Shown in pieces: positions 24,042-32,432 of a stretch of 64,000 nucleotides of DNA. The notes below the pieces were generated by a model. It was given only the letters and a program-made list of their open reading frames with translations. It searched no databases and was not told the origin of the DNA. Each line of letters starts with the position of its first letter. Within the stretch, counting starts at the first letter, position 1. The stretch is taken from positions 62,001-126,000 of the forward strand of contig NZ_SPDV01000009.1 of the NCBI RefSeq assembly GCF_004564275.1, written 5' to 3'. The position numbers and the translations under genes were made by a program. This DNA is from Sphingomonas parva (ex Maeng et al. 2020). GTDB lineage: Bacteria > Pseudomonadota > Alphaproteobacteria > Sphingomonadales > Sphingomonadaceae.

Positions 24042-24185
24042 TCAGCGGGCGCGCTCGACCTCCGCGCGCGCCCAGCCGCAGCGTGGGCAGGTCTCGCGCA
24101 CCAGAGCGGAATGGATGCCCCACGGCGTGCGCGGCGAGCAGGTGACGGGCCGCAGCGCGGCGGGGGCCGCAGCGAGGGTAGCCAT
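24042..24185 (-). CDS. small cysteine-containing protein
   Basis: A 47-residue frame from ATG 24185, with a good ribosome binding site (GGGAGGCGCTTTG). The product MATLAAAPAALRPVTCSPRTPWGIHSALVRETCPRCGWARAEVERAR has three cysteines, including CPRC, and a basic/acidic end. It resembles short zinc-ribbon-type hypothetical proteins of sphingomonads. Three bases separate its stop from the stop of the convergent OsmC gene. Confidence 0.45.
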   Translation of the reverse strand: MATLAAAPAALRPVTCSPRTPWGIHSALVRETCPRCGWARAEVERAR

Positions 24186-24312
24186 CAAAGCGCCTCCCGG
24201 ACATGCGCGAAATCTGGTGCCATGGTCGGACTCCCATGCTGCGACGCAGCAAAGGTGAAGGCAGGGGGCGCCGCGGTCAAGCATCGGCGGGCGAGAGGCG
24301 AAGATTTCGCCT

Positions 24313-24411
24313 TCAGCGGCGGCGATAGCGGCGGCGAAAGCCGCTGATGCGCAACCAGGTGAAGGCTGCGCTGAGCAGCAGGAACAGCAGAAGATACGCC
24401 AAGACCGGCAT
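24313..24411 (-). CDS. very small membrane protein (32 residues)
   Basis: The frame from ATG 24411 gives MPVLAYLLLFLLLSAAFTWL followed by RISGFRRRYRRR. That is one hydrophobic helix and a strongly basic cytoplasmic tail. An open frame with a weak upstream AAAGGACATTCGAG leader. No family is known. Confidence 0.4.
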   Translation of the reverse strand: MPVLAYLLLFLLLSAAFTWLRISGFRRRYRRR

Positions 24412-24541
24412 CTCGAATGTCCTTTCGGGGAGAATGCGCGGTGCCAACGTCCCGCCGCGCCCGCCCGTTTCGGCCGCTTCACACGGCGTTCAGCAGCGCG
24501 CGACGTCTCGTGCTGCGCCGGGGATGGGGCGTTGATCTGAA

Positions 24542-25417
24542 TCAGTCGGCGGACTGTCCGCCTTCCGCCGCGCGATCGTAAAGATAGGCCGATCGGGACC
24601 AGCCGAGCCGCCGAAAGAAGTCCGGCGCTGCGCCGAGCTCGATCTCGGCCGGCGCCTCGAGACGGCCGCAGCCGGTTTCGATGAGGCGAGCCTCCGCCTC
24701 CTCGACCAGGGCGCGGCCGATACCGCGCCGCCGCGCCGCGGGCGCCACCATCAGGAACGTGATGCGGCCGAGCGGCGCCGCGTGCTGGAGGAGCGGCACG
24801 ACGTGGAAAGCAGCGCAGCCGACGATGACGCCGCCTTCGTCCGCGACCAGCGGCGGCTCCCCCGCCTTGCGCAGAGCGGCGAGCCGGCCGGCGACGCCGT
24901 CCTCGCCGACGAGGGCGGCGAGACCGGCCGCATCCGCCGGACGCGCCTCGCGGATCTTGAGGATCGGACGCGCCGGTGCGGGAGCGGGAGGAGGAGGCGG
25001 AGGTGTAGGCGACAGGGGCTCGGCTTCACGGCCGACGATGCGCAGCGCCGGCCTGTTGCGCGGCGGAGGCGCGGGCGAGTTCGTCCTGCCTCGCGACCGG
25101 GCCGCCGGGGCGGCTTGCTCCGGCTCGGACCTTTCGGGGCCGCGGGAGCGGCGCGACGGTCGGGCGGGGGCGGCGACGTCGAGCGAGCTCTTCCAGTCCG
25201 ACACCAGGCCCTTGCGCAGGAACGCCTCGACCTCTTCGGGAGTCGCGGTGAGGCCGTCGCCGGAGATGCCGAATACATCCGCGCCGGACGCTGCGTCGCG
25301 CAGGCCGTAACGGCCGTAATCGCCGACGCCCGGCGTGCGACGGCGCGACTTGACGAGGCGGCAGCCGCGGTTGGCCGCCATGTCACGGAGCATGGCGTCA
25401 CGATCCGCGTCAGCCAT
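24542..25417 (-). CDS. GNAT acetyltransferase fused to a small N-terminal domain
   Basis: A 291-residue protein. Residues 1-75 (RGCRLVKSRRRTPGVGDYGRYGLRDAASGADVFGISGDGLTATPEEVEAFLRKGL) form a small unit seen as a separate protein in sphingomonads. A proline-rich linker of about 70 residues follows. The C-terminal 140 residues are a GNAT domain: ILKIREARPADAAGLAALVG, FLMVAPAARRRGIGRALVEEAEARL (acetyl-CoA loop R-R-R-G-I-G) and a C-terminal YLYDR. The substrate is unknown. The fusion suggests the small domain targets or regulates the enzyme. ATG 25417 is preferred; a GTG lies just upstream. Confidence 0.75.
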   Translation of the reverse strand: MADADRDAMLRDMAANRGCRLVKSRRRTPGVGDYGRYGLRDAASGADVFGISGDGLTATPEEVEAFLRKGLVSDWKSSLDVAAPARPSRRSRGPERSEPEQAAPAARSRGRTNSPAPPPRNRPALRIVGREAEPLSPTPPPPPPAPAPARPILKIREARPADAAGLAALVGEDGVAGRLAALRKAGEPPLVADEGGVIVGCAAFHVVPLLQHAAPLGRITFLMVAPAARRRGIGRALVEEAEARLIETGCGRLEAPAEIELGAAPDFFRRLGWSRSAYLYDRAAEGGQSAD

Positions 25418-25539
25418 CACAGCCCCCGATGGAGGGCGCAGGCGGTTCGGCGAGGCTCACCAAGAACATTGCGCAGCGGTGCGCGAGGGGTCGGAGCCGC
25501 GGGTGCCGGCGACGCCGAGGCGTCGCCGGGCGGGTCCGG

Positions 25540-25809
25540 TCAGGCCGGCTGCTTCGACTTCTTCGACTTGCCGGCATTGGCCGTCTCGCCGGAGGCCTTG
25601 CGCCCGCGGACCAGCGGTATGGCGGCGGCAGCGGCGAGGCCGGCGACGACGGCTGCGCCCGCGGCAATCGCCGTCTTCGGGTTGCCGCGCGCGAGCTCCG
25701 CAACCTTGCCGGCCTGAGCGCCGAGGCCGCTCTTGCGGCTGGTCTGCTGCTCTTCGTTGCTGTGCTTGGGCGCGGCGTGGGGCATGGCCGAATTCGGAAT
25801 GTGCGACAT
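25540..25809 (-). CDS. hypothetical membrane-anchored protein with basic tail
   Basis: An 89-residue protein. The N-terminal half is polar (SHIPNSAMPHAAPKHSNEEQQTSRKSGLGAQAGKVAELARGNPK), then one hydrophobic helix (TAIAAGAAVVAGLAAAAAIPLV, about residues 46-67) and a basic tail with KSKKSKQPA. The start is chosen at the ATG with the leader GACCGGAGTAATCAG upstream. Function unknown. Confidence 0.5.
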   Translation of the reverse strand: MSHIPNSAMPHAAPKHSNEEQQTSRKSGLGAQAGKVAELARGNPKTAIAAGAAVVAGLAAAAAIPLVRGRKASGETANAGKSKKSKQPA

Positions 25810-26000
25810 CTGATTACTCCGGTCTCGCTGGAAAAGGGACGGGGAGGCAACGGGAGTGGCCGCCTTCCGGTTCCGATCAATCTTGCGCTGCAACATGGCG
25901 GACATCGGCGCCGGTGCTGCGCGCCACCGCGCTGTCGTGCGCGTGCGGCCTGGCCATCAGCAGATCTCAGGCGCGTTCCGGAGGGGAAACCAACGGCGGA

Positions 26001-26534
26001 TCAGCTCGGCGGGGCGGGTTGCGCAGGGGCAGGCCCAGTCCGGGAGGAGACGCATTGCCAGATCGCCTCTACGCGCTGAACGGTGGCGTCCTTGCCGTTG
26101 CCGATGCTGGCGGTGGCCGGCGCCGGCGGCTCGCCGGTCTGGGCGCGCGGCGCAATCTGGCGTCCAACGCTGATCGTGACTCCGGGCGCCTCGAAGAAGC
26201 CCCCCGTCGGGCCGACCGGACCGGCGATCGCCAGGCGGAGCAGGCGGCCATCGATGCGAGCGACGGCGCCGCCCGCGGCGACGTGCAGCAGGCGCTTGCC
26301 GTCTCGGGAGAGGGTGCAAGTGCGCCCCTCGCGGAGATCGGGTGGCACGTCGCCGAGCGCCAGGAAGCCGATGCGGGCGGGGGCCGCGTCCTCCGCAGGC
26401 TTCAGCTCGCGCGCCGCCTCGATACGGTTGTAGAGCTCGTCGGCCGTGAGGTTGGACGCGCGTGCCCCTTCCTCCTCTTCTCCGCAGCCGGACGCGAAAA
26501 GGACGATGGCGAGGCAGACGATCACTCTTCCCAC
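26001..26534 (-). CDS. lipoprotein of unknown function
   Basis: A 177-residue protein. GTG 26534 is taken as the start because AAGGAG lies seven bases upstream, and the sequence then opens with a lipoprotein signal (GRVIVCLAIVLFASGCGEEEE, lipobox FASGC). The mature part has an acidic N-terminus, then segments LTADELYNRIEAARELKP, REGRTCTLSRDGKRLLHVA and AVARIDGRLLRLAIAG, and ends with WQCVSSRTG. Cysteines in TCTL and QCVS may pair. Sphingomonads hold many such proteins; no function is known. Confidence 0.6.
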   Translation of the reverse strand: MGRVIVCLAIVLFASGCGEEEEGARASNLTADELYNRIEAARELKPAEDAAPARIGFLALGDVPPDLREGRTCTLSRDGKRLLHVAAGGAVARIDGRLLRLAIAGPVGPTGGFFEAPGVTISVGRQIAPRAQTGEPPAPATASIGNGKDATVQRVEAIWQCVSSRTGPAPAQPAPPS

Positions 26535-26807
26535 GAACAGCTCCTTCCCTTCCGGCGCGCGAACGAAACGAGCAAGGGGAGGGCCGGTTGCCACGGCGCC
26601 GATCGCCTGCGCCACGCGCCGATCTCTGGATGGCTTGCGGGCAAAGACCCGTCCGGTGCGGTGCGCAGAGATGGCGCGGCAGCTCCAGATTCTCTTTCAG
26701 CTGCGCGGCGCAGCGGCCCGAACGCCTTTGCCGGGACGCAGGGCGCTTGATCTTCACGCCGGTTTCGCGTCACTCAGCGCGCCCGTGGCGGTGAAGGAGC
26801 GTTCGGA

Positions 26808-27839
26808 ATGAAGAGGCTGCGGATCGCCGCCGCGTGCGGTCTGATGGGAGCCGCGCTTGCGGCGGGAGGGTGCATGAGCGTCGATCCGATCCGATACGAA
26901 ACGGTGGGGCGAATCGACGGCGCGACGCCTGCGCTCGCCGCGCTGATCGCGCCCGATGCGCCCATCGAAAAGCTCGCGGAGGGCTTCCGCTGGAGCGAGG
27001 GGCCGGTGTGGATCCGGGACGGCGCCTACCTGCTGCTCAGCGACGTGCCCGGCAACAAGATGTACCGCTGGTCCGAGGAGGACGGTCTCTCCGTGTTTCT
27101 CGATCCGTCCGGCTATGACGGCCAGGATCCGGCGGCCTTTCGGGAGCCCGGCTCAAACGGCCTGATCCCCGGGCCGGGCAACACCATCCTGATGGCGGAT
27201 CACGGCAACCGCGCCGTGGCCCGGCTCGATCTCGCGACCAAGACGAAGACGTTCCTGGCGACCCGGTTCGAGGGCAAGCGGTTCAATTCGCCGAACGATC
27301 TCGTCCGGGCCTCGAACGGCGCGATCTACTTCACCGATCCGCCCTACGGCCTCGAAGGCCTGAACGAATCGCCGCTGAAGGAGCAGGCGTGGAACGGCGT
27401 GTACCGGCTCGACCCGGATGGCAGGGTGGCGCTGGTCGAGCGCGGGCTGAGCTTTCCGAACGGTGTCATTCTCTCGCCCGACGAGCGGACCCTCTACGTA
27501 TCGAATTCGGATCCGGCGCGGGCGGTGGTGATGGCCTTTCCGCGGCGCGAGGACGGATCGCTCGGCGAAGGGCGAGTTTTTGCCGACATGACCGATCTGG
27601 CGCAATCTGGAATGCCAGGGCTGCCGGACGGCATGGCGATCGACCGAAACGGAAATCTTTTCGCGACGGGCCCCGGCGGAGTCCACGTCTTTACTCCGGA
27701 AGGACAAAGGCTTGGCCGAATCGATACGGGCACTGCAATCGCCAATTGCGCATTCGGCGAGGATGGGCGTACCCTCTTTCTTGCGTCAAACAATTACCTC
27801 GCGCGAATACGTATGCGCACAATTGGGCTTGGCTATTGA
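26808..27839 (+). CDS. SMP-30/gluconolactonase-like lipoprotein
   Basis: A 343-residue protein with a lipoprotein signal (GLMGAALAAGGCMS, lipobox AAGGC) and an SMP-30 propeller. Key segments are AEGFRWSEGPVWIRDGAYLLLSDVPGNKMYRW (the metal-binding glutamate in SEGP), SNGLIPGPGNTILMADHGNRAV, SPNDLVRASNGAIYFTDPPYGL (N and D metal ligands) and LPDGMAIDRNGNLFATGPGGVHVF (D ligand). The family hydrolyses lactones or organophosphates in a calcium-dependent way. The substrate here is likely a sugar lactone. AAGGAGCG lies before the ATG. The gene runs toward mucR with a 98-base gap. Confidence 0.9.
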   Translation: MKRLRIAAACGLMGAALAAGGCMSVDPIRYETVGRIDGATPALAALIAPDAPIEKLAEGFRWSEGPVWIRDGAYLLLSDVPGNKMYRWSEEDGLSVFLDPSGYDGQDPAAFREPGSNGLIPGPGNTILMADHGNRAVARLDLATKTKTFLATRFEGKRFNSPNDLVRASNGAIYFTDPPYGLEGLNESPLKEQAWNGVYRLDPDGRVALVERGLSFPNGVILSPDERTLYVSNSDPARAVVMAFPRREDGSLGEGRVFADMTDLAQSGMPGLPDGMAIDRNGNLFATGPGGVHVFTPEGQRLGRIDTGTAIANCAFGEDGRTLFLASNNYLARIRMRTIGLGY

Positions 27840-27937
27840 CGCGAAGTGGACGAGTAGCGGCGCAAAGCGAATCAAACCCACTGAGCGCGCTTCGGTGCGC
27901 CGGCATTTGAACCGCTCGGGTCACCACGGAGGGTGCA

Positions 27938-28417
27938 ATGGAAAATGAACAGCTCGTCCAGCTAACTGCGGACATCGTCGCTGCGCACGTGGCGAACAAC
28001 AATGTCGCGGTCGGCGACGTCGGTAATCTCGTGCAGCGCGTCTACGAAGCGCTGTCGGCGCTGGAAAAGCCCTCGGCGGAAGCGCAGCAGGAGGAAAAGA
28101 CCCCGGTCGTTTCCGTCCGCGCATCGATCAAGCCCGACTTCATCGTGTGCATGGAATGCGGGGCCAAGCAGCGCATGCTGAAGCGCCACCTGATGACCGC
28201 GCACCACATGACGCCGGAACAGTATCGCTCCGATTACGGCCTGCCGCGCGATTATCCGATGGTGGCACCGAACTATTCGGAGCAGCGCCGCGCGCTCGCC
28301 CATTCGATCGGCCTCGGCCGCAAGAAGGGCGGCGACGAAGGCGGCGCCGGCGGCGAAAGCGGCAGCAAGGGCGGCCGTGGCCGGGGTCGGCCGCGCAAGG
28401 GCGCCTCGGAAGCCTGA
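27938..28417 (+). CDS. mucR: MucR/Ros-family zinc-finger transcriptional regulator
   Basis: A 159-residue protein. The N-terminal helix bundle (residues 1-45) is followed by IKPDFIVCMECGAKQRMLKRHLMTAHHMTPEQYRSDYGLPRDYPMVAPNYSEQRRALAHSIGLG. The MucR zinc-binding cysteines are 71 and 74 and histidines 84 and 89, a C2H2 finger with nine-residue loop. The last 30 residues are glycine/lysine-rich and end with GRGRGRPRKG, an AT-hook-like sequence that is not in all MucR proteins. MucR is a nucleoid-associated, AT-tract-binding silencer and activator of surface polysaccharide and virulence genes in alphaproteobacteria. A strong terminator follows. Confidence 0.92.
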   Translation: MENEQLVQLTADIVAAHVANNNVAVGDVGNLVQRVYEALSALEKPSAEAQQEEKTPVVSVRASIKPDFIVCMECGAKQRMLKRHLMTAHHMTPEQYRSDYGLPRDYPMVAPNYSEQRRALAHSIGLGRKKGGDEGGAGGESGSKGGRGRGRPRKGASEA

Positions 28418-28440
28418 TCCCGAGCTTCGGAACGATCATC

Positions 28441-28480
28441 GCGTCCGCTCCGGTTCGACCGGGGCGGACGCTGTTTTTTT
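28441..28480 (+). terminator. rho-independent terminator after mucR
   Basis: Bases 28441-28471 form a 14-bp stem with one G-T pair (GCGTCCGCTCCGGT with ACCGGGGCGGACGC) and a three-base loop, followed by CTG and seven Ts at 28474-28480. It is an ideal intrinsic terminator for mucR. Confidence 0.92.
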
Positions 28481-28505
28481 ATGTGCAGCCGGTGCGGACG
28501 CCGCG

Positions 28506-29687
28506 ATGAGCAAGATTGAGCGGTTCGACGCGATCGTCCTGGGCGCGGGCGGGGCCGGCCTGATGTGCGCGGCGGTGGCGGGGCAGCGCGGCCGGCGGTT
28601 GCTGGTCCTCGATCACGCCGATGCGCCGGGCAAGAAGATCCTCATCTCCGGCGGCGGGCGCTGCAATTTCACCAATCTCAACGCCGGGGCGGACCGCTAC
28701 CTCTCGGCCAATCCACATTTCGCGAAATCGGCGCTCGGCCGATATCGTGCAGAGGATTTTATCGCCTTGGTCGACCGCCATGGCATTGCCTGGCACGAGA
28801 AGACGCTCGGCCAATTGTTCTGCGACGGATCGTCGCGCCAGATCGTCGCCATGCTCCTCGACGAGTGCGACAAAGGCGAGGTGACACTGCGCCTGGGGGA
28901 GCCGGTGCGGGGCGTCGAGCACGGCGACGGGCTGTTCCGGGTCGCCTGGGGCGACAGCGAGGCGACGGCACCGTCGCTGGTCATCGCCACCGGCGGACCG
29001 TCCATTCCCAAGCTGGGGGCGACCGGTTTCGCCTATGAGCTGGCGCGGCGGTTCGGGCTCAAGGTGGTCGAGCCGCGGCCGGCGCTGGTTCCGCTGACGC
29101 TGAGCGGCGAGGAGGCCTTGTTCCGCTCGCTCTCGGGAGTCTCGGCGGAAGTTGTTGCCCGCGCCGGCAAGACCCATTTCCGCGAGGCCGCCTTGTTCAC
29201 GCACAAGGGGCTGTCCGGACCGGCGATCCTTCAGATCTCCTCCTATTGGCGGCACGGAGAGCAAATCGGGGTGAACTTCTTTCCGGATGCGGCTCCGGAC
29301 TGGTTGATCGAGGCGAAACGGGCGCGGCCGCGCGCGACCTTGAGGGCGACGCTTGCCCGCGTGATTCCGGAACGGCTGGCCGAGGCGCTGGCGGAGCGGA
29401 TCGGCCTCGGCAGCGAACTCGCCAACCTTCCCGACCGCGCCCTGCTCGAGGCAGGGCGCCGGCTCGCCGACTGGCGCTTCTCTCCCAACGGCACCGAAGG
29501 CTTCGCCAAAGCGGAGGTAACCGTTGGCGGGATCGCGACCGCCGGACTCTCGTCGCAGACGATGGAGGCGCGGAGCGTTCCGGGCCTCTACGCCATCGGC
29601 GAGGCTGTGGACGTCACCGGGTGGCTGGGCGGTTATAATTTCCAATGGGCCTGGGCGAGCGGATGGGCGGCCGCCCAGGCTCTCTGA
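28506..29687 (+). CDS. HI0933/BaiN-family NAD(P)/FAD-dependent oxidoreductase
   Basis: A 393-residue flavoprotein of the HI0933 family. The N-terminal Rossmann site is FDAIVLGAGGAGLMCAAVAGQRGRRLLVLDHAD; ISGGGRCNFTN is the family signature; then VIATGGPSIPKLGATG and, at the end, YAIGEAVDVTGWLGGYNFQWAWASG. Known members reduce double bonds or have no certain substrate, and some contribute to bile-acid or aminoglycoside-related reactions. The start at ATG 28506 falls 26 bases past the mucR terminator. The length matches the family (about 390-410). Confidence 0.88.
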   Translation: MSKIERFDAIVLGAGGAGLMCAAVAGQRGRRLLVLDHADAPGKKILISGGGRCNFTNLNAGADRYLSANPHFAKSALGRYRAEDFIALVDRHGIAWHEKTLGQLFCDGSSRQIVAMLLDECDKGEVTLRLGEPVRGVEHGDGLFRVAWGDSEATAPSLVIATGGPSIPKLGATGFAYELARRFGLKVVEPRPALVPLTLSGEEALFRSLSGVSAEVVARAGKTHFREAALFTHKGLSGPAILQISSYWRHGEQIGVNFFPDAAPDWLIEAKRARPRATLRATLARVIPERLAEALAERIGLGSELANLPDRALLEAGRRLADWRFSPNGTEGFAKAEVTVGGIATAGLSSQTMEARSVPGLYAIGEAVDVTGWLGGYNFQWAWASGWAAAQAL

Positions 29688-29780
29688 ACGAGCTGCGCCG
29701 AGAGCCTGGGATCGGTCATCGCCTGCGTTGCCCGCCGCCTGCGGACTGACATAGATGCAGCGCACCAGAAGGAGATGCGC

Positions 29781-31247
29781 GTGACCGGACGAATGTTCGC
29801 GGCGGTAGTCGCCTGTGCGATGCTGATGGCGGCTGCTCCGCCGGTCGCCGTCGAGGGAGGGTGGCTGCAGGGCGGCGAGGACAATGGGGCGCTGATCTTC
29901 CGCGGCATCCCGTTCGCGGCTCCTCCAACCGAGGTTCGGCGCTGGAAAGCGCCTGCTGCCGTGATCCCCTGGACGGGTGTTCGCGACGCCACGAAGCCCG
30001 CGGCCGCATGCGTCCAGAACGACCAGGGCTGGAATCGCGAGGACTTCATTTCCGGGCGCGAGGATTGCCTCACGCTCGACATCCGCACACCGGCGCTCGC
30101 CGGGAAGCGCCCGGTGCTGGTGTGGATCCACGGCGGCAGCAATCGCGCCGGTTCGCCGGGCGACATGATCCGCTCGCGCTTCGGCGGTGGCGAGGTGGTG
30201 CTCGTCGCCATCCGCTACCGGCTCGGCATCTTCGGCTTCCTCTCGCACCGCGGCCTTGCGCGGGAAGCGGGAGGCGCCTCCGGCAATTACGGGCTGATGG
30301 ACCAGATCGCGGCGCTCGCCTGGGTTCAGCGCAACATCGCGCGCCTCGGCGGCGATCCCCGGAGGGTCACCATTGCCGGGGAATCCGCGGGTGCCCAGGA
30401 CGTCGGGCTGCTCCTCGCCGCACCGGCCGCGCGGTCGCTTTTCGCGCAAGCGGTGCTGGAGAGCGGGACTCCCGGGTTCGGCCTGCCGTGGCGCAGCCGC
30501 GAGCAGGCGGAACGCATCGGTGATCAGGCCGATGCCCTGCTGGATACCGGCGGCGAGGTCGCAAAGCTGCGTGCCGCTTCCGTGCCGGCCCTGCTCCAGG
30601 CGGATCTCCGCCTGCACGACGAAGCGCTCGAGGCCGACGATTACATGTGGCTGCGGACGACGATCGATGGTGCGGTCCTCTCCCGAAGCCCGCGCGAACA
30701 TCTCGAGGAGGGGCCCGCCAAGCCGGTGATCGTCGGCAGCAACCGGCTGGAGCTGGATCTCCCTGGAGGACGGCCGCATCGGGATGCCTTCCTCGCGCGC
30801 GCGTTCGGGGCCCGCGAGGCCGAGGCACGCGCCTTTTACCGGCTGGACCAGCCGGAGCCCGCGGCGGATCCGCGGCTCGGCACATTGGACCAGCAGATCG
30901 CCACCGACGTGACCTTCCGCTGCCCTGCGGAAGAGATGGCGATGATCATGGCGCGCAAAGGCGCGCCGACATGGCGGTACGATTTCGATCTCTCCCCCGA
31001 AGGCGATCGGACAAGCCACGCGGCGGAACTCGGCTACGTGTTCGGCGACCTGCGGTTCGCCGGGACGCTGTCGCTGTCCGACTATTGGACCCGGTTCGTC
31101 GTCGCCGGGGATCCCAACGGGACGGGCCTGCCGGCGTGGCCGCGCTACACCGTCGACACCCGCCGGCATCTGGCCTTCGAGCCGACCGGAGCCATTCAGG
31201 GCAGCCGCCTGCGTGAGGAGATCTGCCGTCTCACCGACCGACTCTGA
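29781..31247 (+). CDS. secreted type-B carboxylesterase
   Basis: A 488-residue alpha/beta hydrolase of the carboxylesterase type-B family. The start is placed at GTG 29781 because AAGGAG (29769-29774) directly abuts the ATG at 29775. A signal peptide (RMFAAVVACAMLMAAAPPVA) follows. The core has EDCLTLDIRTP, PVLVWIHGGSNRAGS (oxyanion hole) and VTIAGESAGAQDVG with the nucleophile serine in GESAG. The acid and histidine are expected near RLGTLDQQ and VFGDLRFAG. It would cleave a carboxylic ester in the periplasm or outside the cell. The substrate is unknown. Confidence 0.85.
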   Translation: MTGRMFAAVVACAMLMAAAPPVAVEGGWLQGGEDNGALIFRGIPFAAPPTEVRRWKAPAAVIPWTGVRDATKPAAACVQNDQGWNREDFISGREDCLTLDIRTPALAGKRPVLVWIHGGSNRAGSPGDMIRSRFGGGEVVLVAIRYRLGIFGFLSHRGLAREAGGASGNYGLMDQIAALAWVQRNIARLGGDPRRVTIAGESAGAQDVGLLLAAPAARSLFAQAVLESGTPGFGLPWRSREQAERIGDQADALLDTGGEVAKLRAASVPALLQADLRLHDEALEADDYMWLRTTIDGAVLSRSPREHLEEGPAKPVIVGSNRLELDLPGGRPHRDAFLARAFGAREAEARAFYRLDQPEPAADPRLGTLDQQIATDVTFRCPAEEMAMIMARKGAPTWRYDFDLSPEGDRTSHAAELGYVFGDLRFAGTLSLSDYWTRFVVAGDPNGTGLPAWPRYTVDTRRHLAFEPTGAIQGSRLREEICRLTDRL

Positions 31248-31259
31248 GCGGGACGAGGC

Positions 31260-32219
31260 TCAGCCCCGACGCGGCGGCTCCGGCTGGAAGCGCCAGCTCT
31301 CGCCGCCGCTGCACAGCACCCCGGCGAGAGTGACCGTAGCGCCCGTGCGCAGCTGCTCGATCAGACTGCCCAGCTGATCGCCGCGCGGGGCGGCGTCCGG
31401 CGCGACATGGCGCAGGCCGCGCGCCACCAGCCGGCGGAGCAGGGCAGGCGGGACGCCGTCGGGACGAAGCTGCGCCCAGCCATCGCCGGTGGCGAGGCGC
31501 TCGGCGGCGAGATCGTGCGCCAATATCTCGAGCGCGTCGTCGGCTTCGGCCAGGGCAGCGGCGCTTCGGGCGAGCGCGACGGGATCGATCCACGCCGTAT
31601 CGGCCAGCTGGCGCCGCATCCGTGCCCGATCGAAGCGCTCGTCGCTGTTGCTGGGATCGGCGACCGGCTGCAGGCCGGCCGCGGCGACGATCGCGGCAAG
31701 CTCGGCGCGGCGCCAGCCGAGCAGCGGCCGGCAGAGCATCAGAGACTCGGAAAGTGCGATGTGCGGCCGGATCCCGGCGAGCCCGGCCACGCCCGATCCG
31801 CGGAGCAGCCGCATCATCAGCGTCTCCGCCTGATCGTCTGCATGGTGGCCTGTGAGGAGCATTGCGATGCCTTCCGCCGTGGCCCAGCTGGTGAGCGCCG
31901 CATAGCGTGCCGCACGCGCTCGAGCCTGGACACTGCCTCCGCGCGGCAATGTGACGGCCAGAATCTGGTGGGGGACGCCCAGCCGGTGGCAGGCGGCAGC
32001 GGCGGCGGCCGCTTCGGCGGCGCTCTCCGGGCGAAGCCGATGGTCCACCGTCGCGGCCGCCACGTCTCCCGGAAACGCGGCCACCGCGAGCAGGAGAAGC
32101 GCCAGACTGTCGGGTCCGCCGGAGAGGGCGATGCCGATACGGCCCTGTCCCGACGCAACCACGGCAAGATCGCGTCGAAAGCGTTGGACGAGCTCAGGAC
32201 CGGGCGGGGCAGGCGGCAT
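31260..32219 (-). CDS. tilS: tRNA(Ile)-lysidine synthase TilS
   Basis: A 319-residue N-type ATP pyrophosphatase. GRIGIALSGGPDSLALLLLAVA carries the SGGxDS PP-loop, VDHRLRPESAAEA and TGHHADDQAETLMMRLLRGSGVAGLAG (HHxDDxxET) the family's second motif, and RPLLGWRRAEL and DPSNSDERFDRARMR follow as in the TilS core. The enzyme modifies the wobble C of tRNA-Ile(CAU) to lysidine and is essential. The C-terminal part is short, as in many alphaproteobacterial forms. Start at 32219 ATG; a GTG lies just upstream. The gene ends 12 bases from the end of the convergent esterase gene. Confidence 0.92.
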   Translation of the reverse strand: MPPAPPGPELVQRFRRDLAVVASGQGRIGIALSGGPDSLALLLLAVAAFPGDVAAATVDHRLRPESAAEAAAAAAACHRLGVPHQILAVTLPRGGSVQARARAARYAALTSWATAEGIAMLLTGHHADDQAETLMMRLLRGSGVAGLAGIRPHIALSESLMLCRPLLGWRRAELAAIVAAAGLQPVADPSNSDERFDRARMRRQLADTAWIDPVALARSAAALAEADDALEILAHDLAAERLATGDGWAQLRPDGVPPALLRRLVARGLRHVAPDAAPRGDQLGSLIEQLRTGATVTLAGVLCSGGESWRFQPEPPRRG

Positions 32220-32432
32220 CACGCCTCTCTAGAAGAAGGGCGTAGGACGAAGAAGCGCGCATCGGTGGCGCACGCATTTCTGCGCCGGCGAGATCATCTG
32301 CCGGCGGAGCGTCGACGTCCATCGGATATGGTCTCGCGCCGCACGCCTGCCATGCACCTTGCCGAACCTCCCGCGCGCGCGGGCAAAACCCGGCAGCGCG
32401 CGCGGTGACCGTTCCCGCTGCCGGTCTCGTCC

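Noticed and set aside
28479-31169. An 896-codon open frame on the - strand across the HI0933 and esterase genes
   Set aside because: It spans two well-recognised forward genes and a gap, has no domain of its own and no ribosome binding site.
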